Notes under the pieces: model-generated
What the model saw: the letters and a program-made list of their open reading frames with translations, nothing else
Told to the model about the DNA's origin: nothing
Database searches by the model: none
Shown here: positions 7,371 to 15,214 of the stretch, in pieces
How the letters are laid out: each line of letters starts with the position of its first letter
How positions within the stretch are numbered: the first letter of the stretch is position 1
Program-made: the position numbers and the translations under genes
Assembly (NCBI GenBank): GCA_002296055.1
Contig: DBHE01000152.1
Location: 1 to 15,274, forward strand
From: Pseudomonadaceae bacterium UBA836
GTDB lineage: Bacteria > Pseudomonadota > Gammaproteobacteria > Pseudomonadales > Pseudomonadaceae
Reading direction: 5' to 3'
DNA length: 15,274 bases

Positions 7371-8255
7371 TTACTGCTCCGTCAAACGGCTGGACCAGCC
7401 AAGCTTGCTGCGGCAGATGGCGTAGAAGTTGTGGTCAAGCGGGTGCAGTAGCCGCAGCTTCTGCGGCTTTTTGCGGATGGTAATGCTGTCTCCCGGGGCG
7501 CACGACATATGCACCTGGCCATCACAGCTGACCTGCGGATAGATACCGCTCTGCTTGGAAATAATGATCTTCAGCTCGCTGTTGCCATCCACCACGATAG
7601 GCCGGCTGGACAGGGTGTGCGGGAACATCGGCACCAGCACCACGGCATCCAGCTTGGGATGCATGATTGGCCCGCCGGCCGACAGCGAATAGGCGGTCGA
7701 GCCGGTTGGCGTAGCCACAATCAGGCCATCGGACTTCTGGCTGTAGACAAACTGGCCGTCCACATACAGCTCGAACTCGATCATCCGCGCCGACTTGCCC
7801 GGGTGCAGCAGCACATCATTGAGCGCCTCGCTGGTACCCAGTTGCTCCTCACCACGGCGCACAAAGGCGTCGAGCAGAAAGCGGGTTTCGACCATGTACT
7901 TGCCGGCCAGGACTTCGCCTACGCGGGCTTCGAGCTCATCCGGCGGAATGTCGGTCAGAAAGCCCAGACCACCGCGGTTTACACCCAAAACCGGAATATT
8001 GTAACGACACAGCGCACGGGCGGCGCCAAGCAGGCTGCCATCGCCACCGACCACAATCACCAGATCACAGATCTCGCCCATCATCTTGCGCGAACACACC
8101 TGCTGCTGGTGGCCCGGCAGCAGATCGGCTACGGCATCTTCCAGAATCACCGTATGCCCGGTGTCGAGTAGAAAGCGCTTGAGCCGCTTGAGGGTATCGA
8201 CCACACGCCCGCTGCCAAGACGTCCAATGAGACCGATGTTGCGGAACTGATCCAT
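7371..8255 (-). CDS. nadK: NAD kinase
   Basis: The product has 294 aa, the usual length in Pseudomonas. It phosphorylates NAD to NADP with ATP and is the only route to NADP in most bacteria. Signature motifs are VVGGDGS at residues 69-74 (catalytic Asp72), GVNRGGLGFLTD at 91-102, ALNDVLLHPG at 144-153 (the NE/D motif, here Asn146-Asp147) and DGLIVATPTGSTAYSLSAGG at 176-195. The frame is open further upstream to 8471, but the ATG at 8255 has AGGGG directly upstream and matches family N-termini (MDQFRNIGLIGR). It heads the minus-strand run of metallophosphatase, rhomboid, DUF1315 and DUF2797 genes. A good sigma-70-type promoter lies 52-80 nt upstream, overlapped by a dyad that could be an operator. 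Confidence 0.97.
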   Translation of the reverse strand: MDQFRNIGLIGRLGSGRVVDTLKRLKRFLLDTGHTVILEDAVADLLPGHQQQVCSRKMMGEICDLVIVVGGDGSLLGAARALCRYNIPVLGVNRGGLGFLTDIPPDELEARVGEVLAGKYMVETRFLLDAFVRRGEEQLGTSEALNDVLLHPGKSARMIEFELYVDGQFVYSQKSDGLIVATPTGSTAYSLSAGGPIMHPKLDAVVLVPMFPHTLSSRPIVVDGNSELKIIISKQSGIYPQVSCDGQVHMSCAPGDSITIRKKPQKLRLLHPLDHNFYAICRSKLGWSSRLTEQ

Positions 8256-8306
8256 ACCACCCCTTTGCGTTCGCCTGTGAGATGCCCGAGACTGGGGCAA
8301 GCGCAG

Positions 8307-8335
8307 ATTATTCCGCAGCCAGCCAAGGCTGGCAA
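8307..8335 (-). promoter_or_regulatory. Sigma-70-type promoter for nadK
   Basis: On the minus strand the -35 is TTGCCA (8330-8335, 5/6 match) and the -10 is AATAAT (8307-8312, 5/6 match), with a 17-bp spacer. It would give a leader of about 45 nt before the nadK ATG at 8255. It is one of the strongest promoter-like pairs in the window. Confidence 0.6.
8318..8333. promoter_or_regulatory. 16-bp perfect dyad in nadK promoter (candidate operator)
   Basis: GCCAGCC-AA-GGCTGGC is a perfect inverted repeat with 7-bp arms. It fills most of the -35/-10 spacer and overlaps four bases of the nadK -35. It also lies 17 nt upstream of the divergent DUF1853 start codon, so one bound protein could affect both genes. 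The cognate regulator is not identified. Confidence 0.45.
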
Positions 8336-8349
8336 ATACGGGAGCCGCG

Positions 8350-9252
8350 ATGCCGCCGCGTTTTAACAATCCGATAGTCCGTGATCTGGCCTGGGTAGCT
8401 GGCAGCCCGGCGCTGCTCGACAGCCAGTTGCTGCCCATACGGGACCCGCTGCAAGGCTCGATCTGGCGCAAGGACCCGGACTACCTGTGGCACGAGTTGA
8501 GCGCACTGGACGCAGCCCCGCATCGCCTGGCGGAGCTGTTCAGCGACTCGCCAGACCGGCGCCTGGGCAGCCACTTCGAGCGCCTCTGGCATACCCTGCT
8601 GACACTGGCGCCAGACACGCGCATTCTGGCTCACAATATTGCCTTACGCCGTGGCGCTCATACCTTGGGTGAAATTGATCTGGTGATGCAGGCCGCCGAT
8701 GGCGCCATCGTGCACCTGGAGTTGGCGGTCAAGTTTTACCTGGGCCGAGCCGACCTGCACGACCCGCAACAGCCCTGTAGTGACCCGCAACACTGGTGGG
8801 GCATCGATACTCGCGACACCCTGGCCCACAAGCTGGACCGCCTGACTCAGCATCAGTTACCGCTCAGCCAGCGCCTGCCCGAGCTGATCACCGCGCATCG
8901 CGCCCTCCCCCTGCCGGAGGTCTCGGCGGCCTGGTTACAAGGCGGTTTGTTTACGCCGCTGGGTCAGCCGATGCCGCTACCATCAGGCGGCATCGCACCA
9001 CCCAGGCCACTGCACTGGTGCCCGGTACGCGCGCTCAAGGAGATGCCCACGCGTTCGCGCTGGCTGCAACTACCGCACAAGGAGTGGTTGATGCCGCCGG
9101 CAGCAGGCGCTGCCCAGGCACTCAGTCCGTCAGACATGCACGCCCTTTGCCTGCGCCTGGGGCGGCATCGGGCGCGCATGTTCTGTGCCGCAGGGGATGA
9201 CAGCTTGAGCGCCGAACGACTGCTCTGTATGGATGACGCCTGGCCAGGCTGA
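8350..9252 (+). CDS. DUF1853 protein with PD-(D/E)XK nuclease-like residues
   Basis: The product has 300 aa; the ATG at 8350 has GGAG 5 nt upstream. The N-terminal region carries the family signature NNPIVRDLAWVAGSP. Residues 73-130 hold LGSHFERLW (Glu77), then LGEIDLV (Asp110), then HLELAVKFYLG (Glu124, Lys128). The order E...D...E-x-x-x-K, with D in 'GEiDlv' and 'ElavKf', is the classic PD-(D/E)XK nuclease core, with a slightly longer E-to-K spacing than E-x-K. Other conserved-looking elements are HKLDRLTQHQLPL (160-172) and the tryptophan-rich C-terminal half. The family has no assigned function that I know of. The gene is transcribed away from nadK and ends 9 bp before the convergent neighbour. 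DUF1853 call good, nuclease reading inferred. Confidence 0.82.
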   Translation: MPPRFNNPIVRDLAWVAGSPALLDSQLLPIRDPLQGSIWRKDPDYLWHELSALDAAPHRLAELFSDSPDRRLGSHFERLWHTLLTLAPDTRILAHNIALRRGAHTLGEIDLVMQAADGAIVHLELAVKFYLGRADLHDPQQPCSDPQHWWGIDTRDTLAHKLDRLTQHQLPLSQRLPELITAHRALPLPEVSAAWLQGGLFTPLGQPMPLPSGGIAPPRPLHWCPVRALKEMPTRSRWLQLPHKEWLMPPAAGAAQALSPSDMHALCLRLGRHRARMFCAAGDDSLSAERLLCMDDAWPG

Positions 9253-9261
9253 ACGGCCAGG
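9239..9261. repeat. Inverted repeat between convergent genes
   Basis: CCTGGCC (9239-9245) pairs with GGCCAGG (9255-9261) around 9 nt. It covers the stop codon of the DUF1853 gene and abuts the stop of the convergent unknown gene. It has no T-run on either strand, so at best it is a weak bidirectional transcription end. Confidence 0.3.
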
Positions 9262-10098
9262 TCAGTCAATGTCGGTGGAAGAACGGCTTTGCGCCTTGCT
9301 CAGTTCGCGCTTGAGGTTGGCGTTGACCTTCTGCTGCTGGGCCAGCTCCTGTTTGATGTCCAGTAGCTCGCCTTGAATGATCTCTAGGTGCTCGGCATGG
9401 GTGCCGCGTAATTCGACCAGCGCCTGTTCCTTTTCCAAGGTCAACGCCCGCAGGCGGTTGTTGAGCAATTCGATCTGCTGGCGATACTCGCGCACTTCAC
9501 GAGCGTGCTGCTCCTGTTTTGCCTGCGCTTCCTCCGCCACGGCGGCCTCACTGGCCGCGCCGCCGATCATGTTGCCACCGCCGTACCAGGCATCCTCAGC
9601 GGCAATATGCAGACGCTCAGGTGCCAGTAGCCCCAAGGTCTCCTTGTCTTCACCCAGAATGCCCAGAGCATTACGCGCGACAGCATCTTTGACCAGTGCC
9701 AGATCATTGCTACCGGCACGCTGGCCAGGTTTCCAGAGCATGGGGCGATATTGAGGTTGCTTGTTGTAGCCCAGGCATACCAGACGGATCGGTCCACCGC
9801 CCATGTCCGGCCCACGCTCGCCGCGCTCGGCAATCTGGCGCAGCGGCATGTTCCACAGCCGGTTTACATAGCCATCGAGATCAAAATCCAGGGTAAAAAA
9901 CACGGCTGCACGAACCTGCAGCCGGACATTGATTTGCAGAAACACCGCTTCGACAGTTTCATCGGCAAAGTCTGGTGACGCCACCAGACCATCGAGCAGC
10001 GCCTCAAACTCGGGGAACAGCATTTCCTTGCTGATGCCACGTTCTGCAAAGAACATGACGGCTTCTGTCAGTAACGGCTTGGTTGCCGTGCTCATCAT
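9262..10098 (-). CDS. Unknown protein with C-terminal coiled coil
   Basis: I do not recognise this 278-aa protein beyond recalling a hypothetical gene at the same place in Pseudomonas. Residues 1-165 look globular: a helical start (LTEAVMFFAERGIS, FEALLDGLV), then VFLQINVRLQVRAAVFFTLDF, DGYVNRLWNMPLRQIAERG, and a basic/aromatic part (IRLVCLGYNKQPQYRPMLW). A glycine/alanine-rich linker (about 172-186) leads to a long charged coiled coil (about 183-270; heptads such as EYRQQIELLNNRLRALTLEKEQALVEL). No signal peptide or membrane segment is seen. The ATG at 10098 has GAGGAG 5 nt upstream; the next codon, also ATG, is possible. A -10-like TACACT lies at 10155-10160 on the minus strand, without a good -35. 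A scaffold or oligomerising role is only a guess. Confidence 0.8.
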   Translation of the reverse strand: MMSTATKPLLTEAVMFFAERGISKEMLFPEFEALLDGLVASPDFADETVEAVFLQINVRLQVRAAVFFTLDFDLDGYVNRLWNMPLRQIAERGERGPDMGGGPIRLVCLGYNKQPQYRPMLWKPGQRAGSNDLALVKDAVARNALGILGEDKETLGLLAPERLHIAAEDAWYGGGNMIGGAASEAAVAEEAQAKQEQHAREVREYRQQIELLNNRLRALTLEKEQALVELRGTHAEHLEIIQGELLDIKQELAQQQKVNANLKRELSKAQSRSSTDID

Positions 10099-10227
10099 TC
10101 AGTCTCCTCACCCTGCCGCGGCCCCACATGGAGCGCTATCCCCATCAGTCTCCCAGTGTAGGCAAAAGGTTCACCGCCGTGTGTGACAGACTTGGCAAGG
10201 GACTGGCGGGCAAGGACGCATTGCCGC

Positions 10228-10256
10228 GCAAAAGGCCGAATTGGTCGCACTTTTGC
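10228..10256. repeat. GCAAAAG inverted repeat downstream of fadH
   Basis: GCAAAAG (10228-10234) and CTTTTGC (10250-10256) are inverted with a 15-nt spacer. A third copy, GCAAAAG, lies at 10162-10168. Read on the minus strand after the fadH hairpin, this gives a second weak hairpin whose 3' arm contains TTTT. It lies between fadH and the start of the unknown gene, so it could be part of the fadH transcript end or a protein site. Confidence 0.3.
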
Positions 10257-10259
10257 CGT

Positions 10260-10285
10260 CGGATGCCCCACAGGCGGGGCATCCG
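10260..10285 (-). terminator. Hairpin 9 nt after the fadH stop codon
   Basis: CGGATGCCCC (10260-10269) and GGGGCATCCG (10276-10285) form a perfect 10-bp stem with a 6-nt loop. On the minus strand the sequence after the stem is ACGGCAAAAG, not a T-tract, so it is not a standard intrinsic terminator by itself. Position and strength make it the likely 3' end structure of the fadH mRNA. Confidence 0.5.
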
Positions 10286-10294
10286 TGCGCGCAC

Positions 10295-12334
<2,040 letters not shown>

Positions 12335-12398
12335 TTACTCCGGCGTCATCATCAGGAACGGCGCTCGGATACGTGCCCGGCGCCTGTTTGTGAGCAAA

Positions 12399-12427
12399 AC
12401 AATAGGTCCGCTTGCGGGCCCGCTCAA
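12399..12427 (-). promoter_or_regulatory. Candidate fadH promoter
   Basis: On the minus strand the -35 is TTGAGC (12422-12427) and the -10 is TATTGT (12399-12404), with a 17-bp spacer; each matches 4/6. A perfect 10-bp palindrome, GCGGGCCCGC (12414-12423), sits in the spacer and touches the -35. The start codon is 67 nt downstream of the -10. The imperfect -35 fits an activator-dependent promoter. Confidence 0.45.
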
Positions 12428-12437
12428 TAACCCAAGG

Positions 12438-12466
12438 TGACACTTTAATAACGGCAAATTACACTT
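12438..12466. promoter_or_regulatory. Direct repeat, candidate AraC-family operator
   Basis: TGACACTT (12438-12445) and TTACACTT (12459-12466) match at 7 of 8 positions and start exactly 21 bp apart, two helical turns. AraC-family proteins bind such same-orientation half-sites through two helix-turn-helix units. The repeat lies just upstream of the fadH -35. Its left half overlaps TTTAAT (12444-12449), a -10-like hexamer for the divergent regulator gene. Activation of fadH combined with self-repression would fit this geometry. Confidence 0.45.
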
Positions 12467-12492
12467 CAGCCACCACTGTTGCGGACGCTGCC

Positions 12493-13542
12493 ATGAAACT
12501 GGGCGATATTTCTGTTGGTTATCTGCTGGCTCTGCGCGAGGCGATACAACGCTCCGGGCTCGACCCGGCGCCATTGCTGGCGCGCTTTCGCATCGACGAA
12601 GCGCTGCTGGCCCAACCCCACGCGCGCATCAGCATTGCCCGCTTTATGCGCCTGGGCAACGCCGCGATCCGTTACACGCGCAACCCCGGCATCGGCCTGT
12701 TGATGGGCAGCTGCAGCCAGCTCAGCCATCTGGGTTTAGCTGGCATGGCCGCCCAATGTGCGCCGAACCTGCGCGAGGCCTTCGCCACCCTGATCGAGTT
12801 TGAACTGCTGACCAGCCAGAACTACCGCGGCCACTCCAGCTTTGAGCCACCGGCGCTGCGCTTTTACTCGATCAGCCCCTACAACATGTTCAACCTGTTT
12901 GTGGTGGACTCAGCGCTGTCAGCGCGAGCCCACGTGGGCCGCGCGCTGACTGGCGGCCAAGCGCGCCTGCGCGAAGTGCACATCGAATTTCCGCCGCCGC
13001 CCTACGCTAGCCGCTATGAGGACGTGTTTGGTTGCCCCGTACACTTTGAGCAGCAGCACAACCAACTAATGTGGGAGCCGCGCAGCCTGGACCTGCCGCT
13101 ACAGCAGAGCGCCACCCCGACCTACGTACACCTGCGCGAGCTTTGCCACCAGCGTCTGAGCGAGCTGACCCGCCACCGCGGTCTGCGTGAGCGGGTAGAA
13201 AGTCTGGTTGCGCCCAGACTCGACGGTCAGCCACCCGCCCTGCCGGAGGTAGCGCGGCACCTCGGGTTAGCCGCCTGGACCCTGCGCCGCCGCCTGCAGC
13301 AGGAAGCACACACGACCTATCAGCAGATTATTGATGACATGCGCCGCGACCTGGCCATCAGCTACGTGCGAGACACCGAGCTGGCGCTGGGAGAGATAGC
13401 GTATCTACTGGGGTTCTCGTCACCGGAGGCGCTGCAGCGCGCGTTTCGGCGCTGGACCGGATCACCGCCCGGTAGCTACCGCAAACAGCTACTGGAGGCG
13501 AAAAGACTAGGAAAGGAAATTGATTTTAAAACAGAGGGGTAA
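12493..13542 (+). CDS. AraC-family transcriptional regulator
   Basis: The product has 349 aa from the ATG at 12493. A longer reading from TTG at 12412 would run through the intergenic control region and is rejected; the ribosome binding site of the ATG is poor (GCGGAC). Residues 1-200 correspond to the N-terminal effector domain of the OruR/'Arabinose_bd' type (GDISVGYLLALREA, GLLMGSCSQLSHLG, AFATLIEFELLTSQNY, RFYSISPYNMFNLF). The DNA-binding domain is at about 245-335. Its first helix-turn-helix is in LPEVARHLGLAAWTLRRRLQ, and its second ends in GFSSPEALQRAFRRWTG followed by PGSYR, the family signature. Divergence from fadH points to control of unsaturated fatty acid use, with a fatty acid or acyl-CoA as possible ligand (inference). 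Confidence 0.92.
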   Translation: MKLGDISVGYLLALREAIQRSGLDPAPLLARFRIDEALLAQPHARISIARFMRLGNAAIRYTRNPGIGLLMGSCSQLSHLGLAGMAAQCAPNLREAFATLIEFELLTSQNYRGHSSFEPPALRFYSISPYNMFNLFVVDSALSARAHVGRALTGGQARLREVHIEFPPPPYASRYEDVFGCPVHFEQQHNQLMWEPRSLDLPLQQSATPTYVHLRELCHQRLSELTRHRGLRERVESLVAPRLDGQPPALPEVARHLGLAAWTLRRRLQQEAHTTYQQIIDDMRRDLAISYVRDTELALGEIAYLLGFSSPEALQRAFRRWTGSPPGSYRKQLLEAKRLGKEIDFKTEG

Positions 13543-13574
13543 AGCTTACTTCTCACAAAACGCGCGAAGAGAAA

Positions 13575-13655
13575 TCACATCTCTTCGGCGTCTTCTACAT
13601 CATCATCCCATTGCTGGGATTGCAGTTCGATCAGTTCTTCTACGTAGTCGTTCAT
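13575..13655 (-). CDS. Predicted 26-aa acidic small protein or leader peptide
   Basis: This is an ORF of 26 codons ending in TGA. The peptide begins MNDYVEELIELQSQQW and ends in an acidic tail (DDDVEDAEEM); about ten residues are Asp or Glu and none are basic. AGGAG lies 6 nt before the ATG, the ideal placement, and codon choice (CTG, GAA, ATC, GAC) resembles the neighbours. It is in the 269-nt gap between two convergent genes, 157 nt downstream of the NIT-ANTAR gene stop and on the same strand. I do not recognise the peptide. It may be a small protein, a leader peptide or, less likely, chance. Confidence 0.5.
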   Translation of the reverse strand: MNDYVEELIELQSQQWDDDVEDAEEM

Positions 13656-13671
13656 ACGACGCTCCTGTCGT
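13656..13671 (-). promoter_or_regulatory. Ribosome binding site in a hairpin loop
   Basis: On the minus strand ACGAC-AGGAGC-GTCGT is a 5-bp stem that places the Shine-Dalgarno AGGAG in its 6-nt loop, immediately before the ATG of the 26-aa ORF. The site would be exposed but structurally framed. Confidence 0.35.
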
Positions 13672-13689
13672 TACAGCGGTGGGTTGTCC

Positions 13690-13711
13690 TGCCAACGCTA
13701 GCGAGCTGGCA
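13690..13711. repeat. Short nested palindrome
   Basis: TGCCA (13690-13694) and TGGCA (13707-13711) flank the perfect 8-bp palindrome CGCTAGCG (13696-13703). It is 35-56 nt upstream of the 26-aa ORF on the minus strand and could be an operator or a weak hairpin. No T-tract follows. Confidence 0.25.
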
Positions 13712-13780
13712 TGACATTCAGATGACCGCGCTGGCCACAAGTTCCCCGCGCCCCGATATGACGCACGAAAGACGCCTCGG

Positions 13781-13797
13781 CGCACCAAAACAATGCA
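13781..13797. promoter_or_regulatory. NtrC-box-like site
   Basis: CGCACCA-AAA-CAATGCA matches the enteric NtrC consensus TGCACCA-N3-TGGTGCA at 10 of 14 defined positions, with one half-site nearly perfect. It lies 15 nt downstream of the nitrate regulator stop and about 125 bp upstream of the 26-aa ORF. I find no convincing sigma-54 promoter beside it, so support is limited. Confidence 0.25.
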
Positions 13798-13811
13798 ACA
13801 CACCAACGCGC

Positions 13812-15077
13812 TTATTGCTTGAGCAGGTCACTGTAATTGAGCACAGTTTGAGCCACCTCACCGAGGCGCTGGCCACGCTCCATTGCCGCGTTCTGCAAGG
13901 TACGGTAGGCCGCTTCTTCGCTAAGCCCATGGCGACTCATCAAAAGCCCCTTGGCTCGCTCAACCAATTTGCGCTCGTTCAGGGTCTCGCGCGCTTGCTC
14001 CAGCTCATCCTGTAATTGCTGCAGGCGTACCGTTTGCTCGTGTAACGCCTCCAGTAGCGAGCGATTCACCTCACCACCCGGCGCCTCGCCGGGCAGCGTC
14101 TGCAGCTCAGTCGCCTGCACGTTATACAGGCGCGGTGCGCCCTGCTCGTCGTCGCGATCAAGCTGGTCAAGCTGGCGCAACAGCCGGCGCTGATTGTCCA
14201 GGTCGGCTTGGGCCTTACGGGTTTTCTGAGCGCATAGCTGCTGCAGGCTATCGGCCAGGTGATCCTCGATCAGCTTCATGGTGTCCATGCGCTCGCTGGT
14301 CAGGTCAAACCACAGGTCACCCAGCTCGCCCTGCACCCGCTGAGTTGAGGTGGTGCGTACGGCAACCTGGCGCAGCCGCTCTATCTGCTCGACCAGTTCG
14401 GCCTTGCACAGCTGCTCCCACTCAGTGCGCGCCGCGTCATCCGCAGACTCGACAAAGCTGTCAAAACAACGCTTCTGACCGTCCTGTAAAAAATGCAGCC
14501 GGTCCTGCAGGGCCTGGTCGAAGTAGCCCGCCATAAAGCCCGACACCCCCGTCGCGCGCTCCTGCCCAGCCAGCTCCTTGCCCTGCATGAAGTTGAACAA
14601 GGCAACCAGAGCGCGGGTCACACGCGGGTCAACGGCGGTATCGGCAGCTTCAAACACGACGGCAAGCAATGCCGCCACCAGGCGAGAAAATTGCCGCATC
14701 GCATCGGCGGCAGAGACAGACTCATCACGCACTCGGCGGCGCAATGCCGGCAGTGCATCCAGCGCATGCAGGGCATAGGCAATCCGGGTAAACAGCTGGG
14801 CCTTGTCGGCGCTAGCGCTGTCTTCCAGGTTGATCTGCCCCAAGGCTGCGCGTACGACCTGCTCCTGCTCCAGCGCTTGCTGACTCAGCTCACCCAACGT
14901 ATGAGCGTGACTGGCCGCCTGCCCACCCAGACAAAAATTGGAATAGCCGCGCTCGCGCTGCAGCGCGTGGACCAATCGACTGATTTGCACCACCAGCGCA
15001 CAGGTCAAAGACAGCGCCTGCAGCCCCTGCATCTCGCTGCGTCGAGCCGCCAACATAAAGTCCAACGCTGATGTCAT
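13812..15077 (-). CDS. NIT-ANTAR nitrate-responsive antitermination regulator
   Basis: The product has 421 aa from the ATG at 15077, with GGGGAG 7 nt upstream. An in-frame GTG at 15092 would overlap that site and is rejected. The helical N-terminal part (about 20-275) fits the NIT nitrate/nitrite-sensing domain, with QRERGYSNFCLGG at 40-52 and GFMAGYFDQALQDRL near 180. A coiled coil follows (about 340-372). The C-terminal ANTAR RNA-binding domain occupies about 366-418 (LNERKLVERAKGLLM, LSEEAAYRTLQNAAME, LGEVAQTVL). This is the architecture of Klebsiella NasR, which binds a two-hairpin RNA leader and prevents termination upstream of nitrate assimilation genes when nitrate is present. The target operon is not in the window; it may lie beyond the right edge. 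I leave the symbol empty because orthology to nasR is not proven. Confidence 0.9.
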   Translation of the reverse strand: MTSALDFMLAARRSEMQGLQALSLTCALVVQISRLVHALQRERGYSNFCLGGQAASHAHTLGELSQQALEQEQVVRAALGQINLEDSASADKAQLFTRIAYALHALDALPALRRRVRDESVSAADAMRQFSRLVAALLAVVFEAADTAVDPRVTRALVALFNFMQGKELAGQERATGVSGFMAGYFDQALQDRLHFLQDGQKRCFDSFVESADDAARTEWEQLCKAELVEQIERLRQVAVRTTSTQRVQGELGDLWFDLTSERMDTMKLIEDHLADSLQQLCAQKTRKAQADLDNQRRLLRQLDQLDRDDEQGAPRLYNVQATELQTLPGEAPGGEVNRSLLEALHEQTVRLQQLQDELEQARETLNERKLVERAKGLLMSRHGLSEEAAYRTLQNAAMERGQRLGEVAQTVLNYSDLLKQ

Positions 15078-15080
15078 ACC

Positions 15081-15111
15081 TGATCTCCCCACTCATCATG
15101 AGTGGAAATCA
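15081..15111 (-). promoter_or_regulatory. Dyad and hairpin around the regulator ribosome binding site
   Basis: CCACTCAT-C-ATGAGTGG (15089-15105) is a perfect dyad with 8-bp arms. On the minus-strand RNA, TGAT (15108-15111) can also pair with ATCA (15081-15084), leaving GGAG of the Shine-Dalgarno in an internal loop opposite UU. The ATG follows 3 nt later. This could limit or modulate translation of the NIT-ANTAR protein, or act as a DNA operator. Confidence 0.4.
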
Positions 15112-15117
15112 GCAAGA

Positions 15118-15139
15118 GCCGTGCCAGACGAGGCGCGGC
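15118..15139. other. 8-bp hairpin with hexaloop
   Basis: GCCGTGCC (15118-15125) pairs with GGCGCGGC (15132-15139), including one G-T, around the 6-nt loop AGACGA (plus strand). Hexaloops starting with A are a feature of ANTAR-protein targets, but the G usually found at loop position 4 is absent. It sits 41-62 nt upstream of the NIT-ANTAR start codon. Confidence 0.35.
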
Positions 15140-15180
15140 AGGTAAGGCTTGTGCGCGGAGCTGGCGGCTTGCGGGCAAAA

Positions 15181-15206
15181 CAGCACGGCGGCAAAAAGCC
15201 GTACTG
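15181..15206. other. Second hairpin upstream of the terminator
   Basis: CAGCACGGC (15181-15189) pairs with GCCGTACTG (15198-15206) at 8 of 9 positions around an 8-nt A-rich loop. On the plus strand it would be followed 8 nt later by the terminator, an arrangement seen in RNA leaders. Its role is not known. Confidence 0.35.
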
Positions 15207-15214
15207 CAAACGCA

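Noticed and set aside
6386..7483. 365-codon open frame antisense to the metallophosphatase gene
   Set aside because: It lies wholly over genes with intact catalytic motifs on the minus strand and has no ribosome binding site of note.
8256..8471. Longer N-terminus for nadK (frame open to 8471)
   Set aside because: The extension would overlap the DUF1853 coding region and the nadK promoter. The ATG at 8255 has a good ribosome binding site and gives the family length.
9879..9890. DFDLDGYVN in the coiled-coil protein resembling an EF-hand loop
   Set aside because: The glutamate required at loop position 12 is a tryptophan and there is no second loop.
12412..12492. TTG start at 12412 for the AraC regulator
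   Set aside because: It would translate through the fadH -35 region and the direct repeats. The ATG at 12493 gives the usual N-terminus, though its ribosome binding site is weak.
13603..13806. 67-codon minus-strand frame overlapping the 26-aa ORF
   Set aside because: It has a composition typical of a non-coding frame and lacks a ribosome binding site. The 26-aa ORF in another frame is better supported.
15164..15179. Sigma-54-like TGGC...GCA with GG-N10-GC spacing on the plus strand
   Set aside because: Only the invariant dinucleotides and a few flanking bases match, and no activator site is nearby. A match like this is expected by chance in GC-rich DNA.
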